Shown: positions 1-8,216 of the stretch, in pieces
Position numbering within the stretch: position 1 is the first letter of the stretch
Layout: every line of letters starts with the position of its first letter
Assembly: GCF_003253995.1 (NCBI RefSeq)
Contig: NZ_QKZL01000015.1
Coordinates: 25,966-89,965, forward strand
Origin: Palleronia aestuarii
GTDB taxonomy: Bacteria; Pseudomonadota; Alphaproteobacteria; Rhodobacterales; Rhodobacteraceae
Reading direction: 5' to 3'
Length of the DNA stretch: 64,000 bases
Notes under the pieces: model-generated
Database searches by the model: none
What the model saw: only the letters and a program-made list of their open reading frames with translations
What the model was told of the DNA's origin: nothing
Made by a program: the position numbers and the translations under genes

Positions 1-867
1 ACCAATGTTGACCAGAAACGCCGCCCAGAAAGTATAGGAGGACGCATCGACCTTCTGCTCCCATCCCTTGAGAACTCCACTTGGACTTACCGGACCAGAT
101 ATTTCCGCACGTCCCTCCCTTCGCCAGAACACCAACAGATCAACGACGAAGGCCAGGAACAATGGCAGGAAGATGATGAAAAGGATCGTCCAGTTGGGTG
201 CCCAAAGAAACCCAACCTGCTTGATGATGCCGTCATCGCGCATGTACGTGACGCTGCTAATGCCGAGAAACAGGGATATGAACTGCAACGAGACTGCCCC
301 AGCGAACACGCTCACCGGGAGATTCAGGGGCGATCCCTGACTGAAAAGCGCCTCCGACGCGCGAGCGAGGCCAGTACCTTCCGCACCGGTCACGACAGTT
401 TGGTCTTCCGCCATTGTCCGATCTGGCGGTTCGACGCCTTCGGCATCAACTAGCTGATTGGTATCTGGCTGCTGGGGAGCGGTCTGCTCGTCACGCCCGC
501 GTCGACGCATATCTCGACGCTTGGCCGTAAGTCTTGCTTGAGCTGCGCTGAGTTCTGCCTGCCAGGCGCTCGTCGCTTCGGGATCATCGCATCCAAAGAC
601 CCGGGCCAACCATCGGATATTATCGGTGCTGATGCCCTTCTCGTTGTCTTGGAACCATAGCTGGACAGTCCGCAACTCGATGCCGGCGCGATTGGCCTCG
701 ATCTGAGAAATCGCTTCCGCAAGGGCATCAGGGGTCCATGACCCTTGCGGAAAACCCTCGTCGTCTACGGGCCTTCCTGCACCAGCACTTACTGTGCGCT
801 TGAAGAGCGCCTTAAAATCGTACTCGCCATCACCTGGCGGTACAAAATATTTTCCATTTTTTATCAA
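1..867 (-). CDS. Partial membrane protein with N-terminal helix-turn-helix-like domain
   Basis: The gene runs off the left edge, so its C-terminus is missing. Reading on the minus strand, residues about 5-110 form a soluble domain with the very conserved-looking stretch LRTVQLWFQDNEKGISTDN and IRWLARVFGCDDPEATS, which resembles a DNA-binding or repressor-like fold. A charged linker follows, then at least two hydrophobic helices ending near the window edge. From memory this matches a Rhodobacterales family that some annotation pipelines call an RcgA-type putative transporter; I cannot confirm that here. The start is uncertain: TTG at 867 gives the N-terminus expected for the family (IKNGKYFVPPG), while an in-frame ATG at 945 would add 26 Arg/His-rich residues that look non-coding. 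Confidence 0.6.
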   Translation of the reverse strand, partial: MIKNGKYFVPPGDGEYDFKALFKRTVSAGAGRPVDDEGFPQGSWTPDALAEAISQIEANRAGIELRTVQLWFQDNEKGISTDNIRWLARVFGCDDPEATSAWQAELSAAQARLTAKRRDMRRRGRDEQTAPQQPDTNQLVDAEGVEPPDRTMAEDQTVVTGAEGTGLARASEALFSQGSPLNLPVSVFAGAVSLQFISLFLGISSVTYMRDDGIIKQVGFLWAPNWTILFIIFLPLFLAFVVDLLVFWRREGRAEISGPVSPSGVLKGWEQKVDASSYTFWAAFLVNIG

Positions 868-1044
868 TGACCTACGGGATTTCGTTTCGTGCCGTTTCGT
901 ATGACTTCGTAATAGGACGTGATCTAGCCAGCGATCACAACGCATCCAGCAGCTATAAAGCGCGATGACGCTGGGGCACCTACACCGTCAGGTTGTAGAC
1001 CTCCTATTTTCTGTAACGCTTTCACGGCGAGGAGGAACACTCAC

Positions 1045-1164
1045 ATGCATACAGAGGGCACCTATACAGATACAGGCTATCTTGTTGGACATAGCCTATG
1101 TATCTTGCCAGAAGCAAGTTTTAGGGTAACAGTGCAACCAGAAGCATTGCGCGCGGGTTCGTAG
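1045..1164 (+). CDS. Possible 39-aa leader peptide upstream of repC
   Basis: An ATG lies about 10 bases after a strong Shine-Dalgarno (AGGAGG near 1030) and opens a 39-residue frame beginning MHTEGTYTDTGYLVGH. It overlaps an imperfect inverted repeat at 1069-1104. No family is recognised. It could be a leader peptide, a relic of a lost upstream replication gene, or chance; the ribosome site is the main support. Confidence 0.35.
   Translation: MHTEGTYTDTGYLVGHSLCILPEASFRVTVQPEALRAGS
1069..1104. repeat. Imperfect inverted repeat upstream of repC
   Basis: GATACAGGCTAT at 1069-1080 faces ATAGCCTATGTATC at 1091-1104 across a 10-base loop. The right arm also contains the near-perfect palindrome ACATAGCCTATGT (1089-1101). 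It may be a protein-binding site or an RNA hairpin in the replication control region; function is inference. Confidence 0.5.
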
Positions 1165-1389
1165 CGCGGCCAAGCTTCTACGCCCCATGTGAAGACCCAT
1201 GAAAGAAGAGGACAGCCGAAAGCACATAGATCCCTGAGCCGCAGACGAGGGCGGGATGGACGAGCAAAAGAACAGCGTCGTTTAGGCGGAGGAGCGTCGG
1301 CGGTTAACGCCAGAATTGCTCCAATATGCTTGACCGGCTATGCCTTGGAACGGACAACACAAGAATCAAGAGCAGGAAGAAAGAACACC

Positions 1390-1482
1390 CAGAAAAGCGA
1401 ACCCCCCGCAAGGCGGCCACCAAGCGAGGGGGGTTCAAGAACCAGGGAATTGGCGTTCCCGACGGTCCACAAATCAAGTGTT
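1390..1482 (-). ncRNA. Candidate antisense counter-transcribed RNA in the repC leader
   Basis: On the minus strand a -35-like TTGCCT (1512-1517) and a -10-like TAGAAC (1489-1494) are 17 bases apart, giving a start near 1482. Transcription would end at a hairpin with perfect arms GAACCCCCC (1428-1436 read on minus) and GGGGGGTTC (1399-1407), followed by GCTTTTC. Plasmids that use RepC are known to make a short antisense RNA from just upstream of repC that limits its expression. The placement and terminator fit that role well; the promoter is only a moderate match. Confidence 0.5.
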
Positions 1483-1613
1483 GGATTGGTTCTAGACCCC
1501 CCCGACAATCGAGGCAAGAAAAAAGCGCATCCGTGCGAACGGGAAAGCCATGCCTCGGCCGCCTTGTCCAATCAGTTGTTGACAGGACAAGAGCAGTGAA
1601 AACCCAATCCAAC
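1480..1613 (+). promoter_or_regulatory. Long-range stem that can fold over the repC start
   Basis: GTTGGATTGG at 1480-1489 is perfectly complementary to CCAATCCAAC at 1604-1613, a few codons after the likely GTG start of repC at 1596. In the mRNA these would pair and fold the ribosome site into a stem. The upstream arm lies next to the region covered by the candidate antisense RNA, so antisense binding could switch this structure. The pairing is seen; the switching is inferred from how RepC control works in related plasmids. Confidence 0.45.
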
Positions 1614-2789
1614 GAATACCTTGCAAGCCGGCGATGCCCTCCGAGCCCTGCTTGTCAGCGTGGCATCGGAGCCACGGCAACCTCACGTCAGCGCAAGGAC
1701 AAGCCTGAAGACACCGACCAGATTGACGTCCGGCCGATCCTCTACAAAGCCGTCCGGGACGCCGAGTACGTCGAGAAGATTTCGGCAAGGCTGAAAAGCC
1801 TTCTGGAAAACCTGATCAGGCATGTCCCGCACGATGCGCCCAGTCCCATCAGCCCTGCATCCGTTGAGGCCCTCGTCGATAAGCTCGGCTGCAAGGACCG
1901 GGCGCTCCGCTACAAGATCGCCACGCTGGTCGAACTCGGCCTCGTCGAGAACCGCTGCCTCGGCAACGGCCGCCGGCATGTCCAACGCAACCGGCGCGGC
2001 GTAATCGTCCACATCGCCGGGATCGACTTGTCGCCCTTGCTGGAGCAGGCCGACGACCTCGCCCTCAAAGCTGCGGCGAAGCAGGACAACTACACCCTGC
2101 GCGCACAGCTTCGCTACGAAATCTCCTCGAAGCGCGCGCACTTGAAGCGGATGTTGCACACGGAGACGCTTCCGGATGACCTGATGCGGCGCTGGACCGA
2201 CTTGCCCCCCGACCTCGCAAAACTCGACCTCGATGAGCTGCGTACGGTTGGGGATAAGGTCGATCGCCTATTCGACGACATCACGGCTTACCGGCAATTT
2301 GGTGCCGGTCGACCGGCAATTTCCGACCCGGCATACATTACAGATCATATACCTTCAGAATCCTGTAATCGGACGATACCCGCAGAGAAGAAGGGGAAAC
2401 CGGAGAACCGGCAGCCCACCGGACCCGCCACCTGTGGCTTGGAGAACGTAAGCCTCCAACAAGTGCTGCAAGCAGCACCACAGGATTGGCAGGTGGAGAT
2501 GGCCCTTCACGGGCAGCCGTCGTGGCAGACCTTTGCCGGGGTCGCGTCCGAGCGGGCCAGATGGCTCGGGATCGACCCGACCGCCTGGTCCATCGCGCAG
2601 GCCGCCATCGGTGCGCCCGGCGCCGCCGTCATCGTCATGCTGGGAGATGCCCAGAGCCTCGAACGGGGTGGAAAGGTCCGATCCGTAGGTGGATGGGTCC
2701 GGCGAATGGCGGAACGGGCCGAGAATGGCACCGCGCACCTGAACCGCACCCTGTTCGGGTTGCTCAACAAGGAAACCGAGCTGTGCTGA
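1596..2789 (+). CDS. repC: Plasmid replication initiator RepC
   Basis: A 397-residue protein when started at GTG 1596. The frame is open back to 1326, but those extra 90 residues are Arg/Lys-rich, low-complexity, and overlap the RNA control region, so the short start is preferred. The N-terminal half has the RepC-type winged-helix pattern (CKDRALRYKIATLVELGLVE, then GVIVHIAGIDLSPLLEQ). The C-terminal half has the conserved end GGKVRSVGGWVRRMAERA then LNRTLFGLL. Length fits RepC (about 400). RepC initiates replication, usually binding an origin inside its own gene. No repA or repB lies upstream in the window, so either this is a RepC-only replicon or partition genes lie elsewhere; a ParB-like protein is at 47 kb. 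Confidence 0.85.
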   Translation: MKTQSNEYLASRRCPPSPACQRGIGATATSRQRKDKPEDTDQIDVRPILYKAVRDAEYVEKISARLKSLLENLIRHVPHDAPSPISPASVEALVDKLGCKDRALRYKIATLVELGLVENRCLGNGRRHVQRNRRGVIVHIAGIDLSPLLEQADDLALKAAAKQDNYTLRAQLRYEISSKRAHLKRMLHTETLPDDLMRRWTDLPPDLAKLDLDELRTVGDKVDRLFDDITAYRQFGAGRPAISDPAYITDHIPSESCNRTIPAEKKGKPENRQPTGPATCGLENVSLQQVLQAAPQDWQVEMALHGQPSWQTFAGVASERARWLGIDPTAWSIAQAAIGAPGAAVIVMLGDAQSLERGGKVRSVGGWVRRMAERAENGTAHLNRTLFGLLNKETELC

Positions 2790-2803
2790 GGGTTCTTGAC
2801 CTT

Positions 2804-3319
2804 ATGTCCAGTGGGTTCGGCGCTTTGATCTTGTTTCTCGCGCTAGCCACCAGCGTCGGATGGCAGTGGACGTCCGACCGAGCCGACACCGAGCGCCCCC
2901 TCACAATCTACGAGGGCGTCCCCACGATCCGCGACGGCGACAACGTGAAGATCGACGGCGAGAACATCCGCCTGCTCGGCATCGACGCCTGCGAGCTGGG
3001 CCAGCCCGCGCGGTTCGCCGGGGCAGAGATCGACTGCGGGATCTGGGCGCGGGACAGCTTCCGCGAACTGGTCGGGCCGCGCTCCGTGCGCTGCGAAAGC
3101 ACCGGGCGCGATGTCTACGACCGGCCGCTGGCGATCTGCTATACCGGCGAGCGCGAGCTCAACCGTGCCCTCGTCGAGAACGGGATTGCGTTCCCCTATG
3201 CCCGCGAATCCGATTACCGTGCGGAGGCCAGGGCGGCGCAGGCGGCGGGACGCGGCCTCTGGCTCTTCGAGGACGTGGAAGAGCCGTCCGATTATCGGCG
3301 ACGAAAGAGGAACGAGTGA
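2804..3319 (+). CDS. Membrane-anchored or secreted thermonuclease-family protein (SNase fold)
   Basis: 171 residues from ATG 2804, with an N-terminal hydrophobic segment (residues about 5-20) that is a signal peptide or anchor, then a staphylococcal-nuclease-like OB fold. Landmarks are VKIDGENIRLLGIDACE (the beta-strand with the Asp/Arg neighbourhood), YDRPLAICYTGERELNRALV, and the terminal GLWLFED. Family members cut RNA and DNA with calcium. It follows repC by 14 bases (a GTG at 2783 overlapping the repC stop is an alternative start) and ends directly against the next gene, so the three genes are probably co-transcribed. Small plasmid-borne thermonucleases of this type are common in Rhodobacterales. 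Confidence 0.8.
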   Translation: MSSGFGALILFLALATSVGWQWTSDRADTERPLTIYEGVPTIRDGDNVKIDGENIRLLGIDACELGQPARFAGAEIDCGIWARDSFRELVGPRSVRCESTGRDVYDRPLAICYTGERELNRALVENGIAFPYARESDYRAEARAAQAAGRGLWLFEDVEEPSDYRRRKRNE

Positions 3320-5788
3320 ATGAGCCGGGCCCCGGACGTGGCGGAGAAGTCCGCTGAGATCTGTTTCGCGGCCATGACCTTTGCAACCGCCGCCGCGGCC
3401 GGGATCGCGCCCTTCGTCGTTCCCCTTGCGGTTCTTGCGACCATCGCTCTGCAGTGGCGCAACGGCAAGCGTGCCGCCTGTGCCAACGCGGCGCGCGACA
3501 ATGCGCTAGCGGCGTTGTCAGCCAGCCGGGACTTTAGCGACGCGGACCTGGCCCGGGCCGCGGTTCTGCTGGAGGACCTCAGCCGGACAATCCGCCTCGA
3601 GCCGGCCGCCATGATCGCGGCCGCTAGGCCTGGCGGCGCGGCGACGTTCGAGACGGATCTTGCCCACCACCTCATGCGCGGCCTGAAATTCGACGGGGGG
3701 GAGGAGGCTGTCCATCGCGCCATCGAGATCGCCTTCGTCACGGCGATCGGCACCTGCCGACGGCACCCCGACATCGACCGCGACCTGACGCAGACCTTCC
3801 TCATCGAGAGCGCCCGGGACCAGTCCGTCATGTTGGCGCGGCTGGAAGCGATGAATGCGAAGGTCGACGAGATCCTGCATCGCCTGCGGCAGAGCGGGGC
3901 GTTGCAACAGGCCGAAGTAGCCGGGATCACCGGCTTCGCCATCCAGGCGCTGGCCAAGCGCATCACCCCCGAGGTCGCGGATACCGAGCAGGCCCTTCGT
4001 GAACTTGAACACGCGGTCGAGATCGCGGTGCGGGTCCGCGAGGAGGGGCGGCACGGCTCCAACCTCGGGGATTTCGTCGACGAGGTGCTGCGCCGGTCGG
4101 CGGACTTGGCGGGCGAGGGCGATTACGACGCTGCGGATGATGAGATCGAGAAGGCGCTGCGTCACGAGGCGGAGAAGTCGAAGGCGCGCAAGCTTCGTCT
4201 GCTGGAGCGGGGCGTCGACACCGCGCTGCTGCGACGCGATGCGGAAACGGCGGCGCAGCGTATCGCCCGCCAGGAGGAGCTGGAGCTGCCGGAGGGTGCA
4301 GACCTCTGTTCTGCCCTCTTCAGCATTTGCTGCACATGGTACGAACGAGAACAAAACAAGGGCGTGAACCTCGATCTGGAGGTGGCGATCCAATTGGCGA
4401 AGATCGCACGGCAAGCAGCCGTGGGTCCAGACCAGAGTGGTTCTTGCCTCAACCTCCGTGGAGTCGCGCTTGCGACCCTCGGCAAACGGGAGAGCGTGAC
4501 GGCACGGCTGGAGGAAGCCGCGTTGACCTTTCAGGCAGCATTGAAGGAGTTTACCCGCAGTCGCGCACCGCTCGAATGGGCCGGGACACAGAACAACCTC
4601 GGCAACGTGCTTCAAATTCTCGGTGAAAGGGAGAGCGGAACGGCGCGTCTGGAGGAGGCGGTGTTGGCCCACCGGGCGGCGCTGGAGGAACAGACCCGCG
4701 ATCGGGTGCCGCTCGACTGGGCGATGACACAGATGAACCTTGGCAACGCGCTTCAGGCCCTCGGTAAACGGGAGAGCGGGACGGCGCGTCTGGAAGAGGC
4801 CGTGTTGGCCCACCGGGCGGCGCTGGAGGAGCGGACCCGCGAGCGGGTGCCGCTCGATTGGGCGATGACGCAGAACAACCTTGGCAGATCGCTCGCGGCC
4901 CTCGGCGCTCGGGAAAGCGGTACGGGGCATCTGGAGGAGGCCGTGTCGGCCTACCGGGCGGCACTGGAGGAACAGACCCGCGAGCGGGTGCCATTAGAAT
5001 GGGCTATAGCACAGATGAACCTCGGCAACGTACTTACTGCCCTCGGTGCACGGGAGAGCGGGACGGCGCGTCTGGAGGAGGCAGTGTCGGCCTGCCAGGC
5101 GGCGCTGGAAGAGCGGACCCGCGATCGGATGCCGCTACAATGGGCCGCGACGCAGATGAGCCTCGGCAACGCGCTCGCGACCTTAGGCGAACGGGAGAGC
5201 GGGACGGCGCGTCTGGAGGAGGCAGTGTCGGCCTACCAGTCGGCGCTGGAAGAGCGGACCCGCGATCGGGTGCCGCTCGACTGGGCAGATACGCAGACCA
5301 ACCTAGGCGCTGCCCTCCGGTCCCTCGGCGAGCGGGAAAGCGGGACGACGCAGCTGGAGGAATCGGTTGTGGCATACAGAGCGGCATTGGAGGAACAGAC
5401 CCGCGATCGGGTGCCGCTCGCTTGGGCCACAACACAGAACAACCTTGGCAACGTGCTTCAGACCCTCGGTGCGCGCGAGAGCGGGACGACGCGTCTGGAG
5501 GAGGCGGTATCGGCCTTTCAGGCGGCACTGGAGGAACGGACCCGCGATCGGGTGCCGCTCGATTGGGCGATGACGCAGATGAACCTTGGCAATGCGCTTG
5601 TGATCCTCGGCGCGCGGGAGATCGGGACGACGCGTTTGGAGGAGGCGGTGTCGGCCTACCAGTCGGCGCTGGAAGAGCTGACGCGCGATCGGGTGCCGCT
5701 CCAATGGGAGAAAACCCAGGCCAACCTGAAGATCGCCCTCGATCTGATCGCAGATCGCAATGCCTGCTCGGAATTGCCCGGATGGTAG
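3320..5788 (+). CDS. Membrane-anchored tetratricopeptide-repeat protein
   Basis: 822 residues; the ATG immediately follows the stop of the nuclease gene, so translation is coupled. One hydrophobic segment at residues about 14-46 anchors it. Residues about 50-380 are mixed alpha-helical and acidic with no family I recognise. From about residue 385 to 805 there are nine repeats of about 50 residues, each with the pattern LG-RESGTARLEEAV-AYRAALEE-TRDRVPLDWA-TQ-NLG. This is the two-helix TPR type with an extended connecting segment, common in Rhodobacterales proteins of unknown role, and it suggests a protein-interaction scaffold. The 150-bp DNA units are nearly identical, so copy number could change by recombination. 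Function unknown. Confidence 0.8.
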   Translation: MSRAPDVAEKSAEICFAAMTFATAAAAGIAPFVVPLAVLATIALQWRNGKRAACANAARDNALAALSASRDFSDADLARAAVLLEDLSRTIRLEPAAMIAAARPGGAATFETDLAHHLMRGLKFDGGEEAVHRAIEIAFVTAIGTCRRHPDIDRDLTQTFLIESARDQSVMLARLEAMNAKVDEILHRLRQSGALQQAEVAGITGFAIQALAKRITPEVADTEQALRELEHAVEIAVRVREEGRHGSNLGDFVDEVLRRSADLAGEGDYDAADDEIEKALRHEAEKSKARKLRLLERGVDTALLRRDAETAAQRIARQEELELPEGADLCSALFSICCTWYEREQNKGVNLDLEVAIQLAKIARQAAVGPDQSGSCLNLRGVALATLGKRESVTARLEEAALTFQAALKEFTRSRAPLEWAGTQNNLGNVLQILGERESGTARLEEAVLAHRAALEEQTRDRVPLDWAMTQMNLGNALQALGKRESGTARLEEAVLAHRAALEERTRERVPLDWAMTQNNLGRSLAALGARESGTGHLEEAVSAYRAALEEQTRERVPLEWAIAQMNLGNVLTALGARESGTARLEEAVSACQAALEERTRDRMPLQWAATQMSLGNALATLGERESGTARLEEAVSAYQSALEERTRDRVPLDWADTQTNLGAALRSLGERESGTTQLEESVVAYRAALEEQTRDRVPLAWATTQNNLGNVLQTLGARESGTTRLEEAVSAFQAALEERTRDRVPLDWAMTQMNLGNALVILGAREIGTTRLEEAVSAYQSALEELTRDRVPLQWEKTQANLKIALDLIADRNACSELPGW
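4485..5735 (+). repeat. Tandem 150-bp coding repeats (nine units) of the TPR gene
   Basis: Nine units of about 150 bp encode the 50-residue TPR motif. Units 2, 3, 5, 6 and 8 are most alike (conserved DNA words such as GCGGGACGGCGCGTCTGGAG and CGGGTGCCGCTCGA). Unit 1 is the most diverged (ESVTARLEEAALTF) and unit 9 has EIGTTRLEEAV, the usual gradient of a repeat array that grows in the middle. Confidence 0.8.
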
Positions 5789-5839
5789 CAGCCCCTTTTC
5801 GGCGACTGCCCGGAATCGACCGATTTAGAACACCCCACG

Positions 5840-5894
5840 TGAACACTGTTCAAAACCCTCATTTGCGTGGTTACGATCATGTTCAGAAAGAACA
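5840..5894. promoter_or_regulatory. Paired inverted repeats upstream of the serine recombinase
   Basis: TGAACACTGTTCA (5840-5852) is a perfect palindrome around one base, and TGTTCAGAAAGAACA (5880-5894) is a second site with the same half-site TGTTC/GAACA, 40 bp downstream. They sit directly before the recombinase start at 5910. Small serine recombinases bind such paired half-sites for resolution and self-repression, so this is a candidate crossover/operator region. Confidence 0.5.
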
Positions 5895-5909
5895 GGGGAT
5901 TTTGACGCC

Positions 5910-6515
5910 GTGGCCCGCACCTTCGCCTATCTCCGCGTGTCGACCGCCGGCCAGACCACCGAGACCCAGAAACGGCAGATCGCGGCGGCCGGGATCGAGG
6001 TCGAGGACTACCGTATCATTGCCGAGACCGTCTCGGGCAGCGTCGAGGCGACGAAGCGTCCGGGCTTCGCGCGGCTCGTCGACCGGCTCGAGCCCGGCGA
6101 CCTGCTGGTCGTCACGAAGATGGACCGGCTGGGGCGCAACGCGGTGGACGTGATGACGACGATCAAGCAGCTGGGAAAGATGTCGGTCCGGGTGAAGAGC
6201 CTCGACCTCGGCGACGCGGACCTGACCAGCGCCGCGGGGCGGATGGTCACGCAGATCCTGAACGTGGTGGCGCAGTTCGAGCGCGAGCTGATCGTCGAGC
6301 GGACGCAGGCCGGCGTCGACCGCGCCCGCGCCCAGGGCAAGCGGCTCGGCCGGCCGCCGGCCCTCGATCCGGAACGCCGCGCCGAGATCGCGGCCGGGCT
6401 GCGGAAAGGCGAGGCGATCTCCGCCCTGGCGCGACGGTTCGGCACCAGCCGCATGACGGTGCAGCGCATCCGCGACGGGTATGGCAAGGTGAACGCTATA
6501 GTCGAGGTAACCTGA
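5910..6515 (+). CDS. Small serine recombinase (resolvase/invertase family)
   Basis: 201 residues from GTG 5910. The N-terminal catalytic domain starts FAYLRVSTAGQ with the nucleophile Ser in YLRVS. It continues with the conserved TKMDRLGRNAVD and FERELIVERTQAGVDRARAQG of the E-helix, and ends in a short helix-turn-helix (ISALARRFGTSRMTVQRIR). The size fits resolvases rather than large integrases. It lies close to repC, and plasmids often use such an enzyme to resolve multimers. No transposase sits beside it, so a plasmid-resolution role is more likely than a transposon role, but this is inference. Confidence 0.85.
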   Translation: MARTFAYLRVSTAGQTTETQKRQIAAAGIEVEDYRIIAETVSGSVEATKRPGFARLVDRLEPGDLLVVTKMDRLGRNAVDVMTTIKQLGKMSVRVKSLDLGDADLTSAAGRMVTQILNVVAQFERELIVERTQAGVDRARAQGKRLGRPPALDPERRAEIAAGLRKGEAISALARRFGTSRMTVQRIRDGYGKVNAIVEVT

Positions 6516-6581
6516 GCCAGCTGCATCTTGTTGTCCGGCCGAAGGGGTGCACTCCAATCTGTGTCGATGAAGAGGAGTTCT

Positions 6582-8171
6582 ATGGAAGCAGACCATAAAG
6601 TAGGATCGGTCGATCGGCGGATAGAAGGCGATGGCTCGCACGAAATCCTCGCGCCCGATCTGATGCACGCGATTCGGCAGATCGAGCGTCTTCGACCCGA
6701 GGAGGGCGATCCGGGCGGGATCATGGGGGCGGGGCGTCTGCGGGTCCTGCAGGATACCGGTCTTCTCAACGACACCGTCGAAGACATCTTCGAGCGTGCG
6801 GTGACCTTCGCTCGGCGGATTACCGGATCGAAGGTCTCCCTGTTCTCCCTCGTGGATGCCGACCGTCAGATCAACAAGGCTCAGGAGGGCCTGAAGGCGC
6901 CGCCGGAATTGAAGCGGCAGATGCCGCTCACTCATTCCTTCTGCAAGCATGTGGTGACCAGCCGGTCCACCCTGGTCATTCCCGATGCCCGGACCGATCC
7001 GCGCGTTCAGGAAAACCCCTCCATTCGGGATCTGGGGATCGTCGGCTATCTCGGCGTGCCGATCGCGGCCCCAGGGGGTGAAGTCCTCGGAGCGCTCTGC
7101 GCGATCGAGCCTGAGCCCCGGGACTGGACCGATGCCGACGTGCAATCGATGCAGGACATCGCCGTCGGCATCGAGAGCGAGATCGCCTTACGGCTCGAAT
7201 CCTCGATACGCCGCGAACTCTACGCCCGCGTCCTGTCCGAGCAGAGGCGCTTGAAAACCGTCCTGGAGAGCACCAGCGACAGCGTCTTCCAGATCGATCG
7301 CGAGTGGATCGTCACCTACGCCAATTCAAGGACGAAGGATCTGGTGAAGGACGAACCCCGCTTTGTCGGCGTGGACCTGCGGGACTTCCTGAAAGGCGAA
7401 GGAGATGCGTTCCTCGACGCGTACCGCACGGCTTTCAGGACACGGAAAGCAGGCGCGATCGTTTCGTTCTATGCGCCCTACGATGCTTGGTACGAAGCGC
7501 GATATTTTCCGATCGACGACGGCATGATCATCTTTTTCCGGAATTTTTCCGATCAGAAGGCCGAGGAAACGACACGACTGGTGATGTTCCGCGAACTGCA
7601 TCACCGCATCCGCAATAATTTCACGCTGTTGAATGGGATGGTATCCCTGACCGCGCGATCCAGCACGAGCCTCGCAGAAATGCGTCAGGCGCTCCTGGGA
7701 CGGATCGCCTCGATGGCGCGGACCCACGAACTGATCTCCCCCGATCTTGAAACATCCGAAGACAGGCAGATCCCCTTCGAGGCCATCTTGCGCGCTGAAA
7801 TCGAGCCGTTCGACGGACCTGAACATTCACGGACCAGTCTGACCGGTGCAGCCTTCTCTGTCGGGCCCGAGACGGCGAAATGCTTTTCCCTGATCCTCCA
7901 TGAATGGGCGACGAACGCCTCGAAGTACGGGGCGTTCTCCAGTTCCAGTGGCAAGCTCGAGGTCGACTGGTCCCAGACGGATGAACGACTGGAACTGAGT
8001 TGGTCGGAATCGGGCCTCGCAAACATACAGATCCCGACGCGCGAAGGATTTGGATCGACATTGACCCGGACGATCGTCGTCTCGAACCTGGACGGTACTT
8101 TGGATCGCAATTGGCAAGGTGATGGTCTGAAGATGATTGTCTCGATGCCGATCGACCCCCTCATTAACTAG
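6582..8171 (+). CDS. GAF-PAS sensor histidine kinase (HisKA_2 type)
   Basis: 529 residues. ATG 6582 is chosen because AGGAG precedes it by four bases; upstream in-frame ATGs at 6567 and 6528 lack a ribosome site. Domains: GAF at about 60-205 (SLFSLVDADRQ, THSFCKHVV, GYLGVPI), PAS at about 225-325 (VFQIDREWIVTYAN, GVDLRDFL), then a kinase core whose phospho-acceptor is His340 in the H-box FRELHHRIRNNF. The N-box is ILHEWATNASKYGA and the G-box GFGSTLT. There are no membrane segments, so it is a cytoplasmic sensor. HisKA_2/HWE kinases in this class often feed the general stress response. No full response regulator is adjacent. Confidence 0.85.
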   Translation: MEADHKVGSVDRRIEGDGSHEILAPDLMHAIRQIERLRPEEGDPGGIMGAGRLRVLQDTGLLNDTVEDIFERAVTFARRITGSKVSLFSLVDADRQINKAQEGLKAPPELKRQMPLTHSFCKHVVTSRSTLVIPDARTDPRVQENPSIRDLGIVGYLGVPIAAPGGEVLGALCAIEPEPRDWTDADVQSMQDIAVGIESEIALRLESSIRRELYARVLSEQRRLKTVLESTSDSVFQIDREWIVTYANSRTKDLVKDEPRFVGVDLRDFLKGEGDAFLDAYRTAFRTRKAGAIVSFYAPYDAWYEARYFPIDDGMIIFFRNFSDQKAEETTRLVMFRELHHRIRNNFTLLNGMVSLTARSSTSLAEMRQALLGRIASMARTHELISPDLETSEDRQIPFEAILRAEIEPFDGPEHSRTSLTGAAFSVGPETAKCFSLILHEWATNASKYGAFSSSSGKLEVDWSQTDERLELSWSESGLANIQIPTREGFGSTLTRTIVVSNLDGTLDRNWQGDGLKMIVSMPIDPLIN

Positions 8172-8216
8172 TGCTTTTGTCAATCGAGCCCGGGGCTTGC
8201 AGGATGCGCAGTGGCC

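Noticed and set aside
1326..1595. N-terminal 90-residue extension of RepC in the same open frame
   Set aside because: The extension is low-complexity Arg/Lys-rich, overlaps the antisense RNA terminator hairpin, and RepC proteins are normally about 400 residues; GTG 1596 gives that length.
3518..4930. Long minus-strand frame opposite the TPR gene (470 residues)
   Set aside because: It is the mirror of a repetitive high-GC gene; its translation is Arg/Pro/Leu-rich and repeats with the same 50-residue period, with no recognisable domain.
4485..5735. CRISPR array or minisatellite
   Set aside because: The 150-bp repeats are continuous coding TPR units with no spacers. No CRISPR-like repeat-spacer array was seen anywhere in the window.
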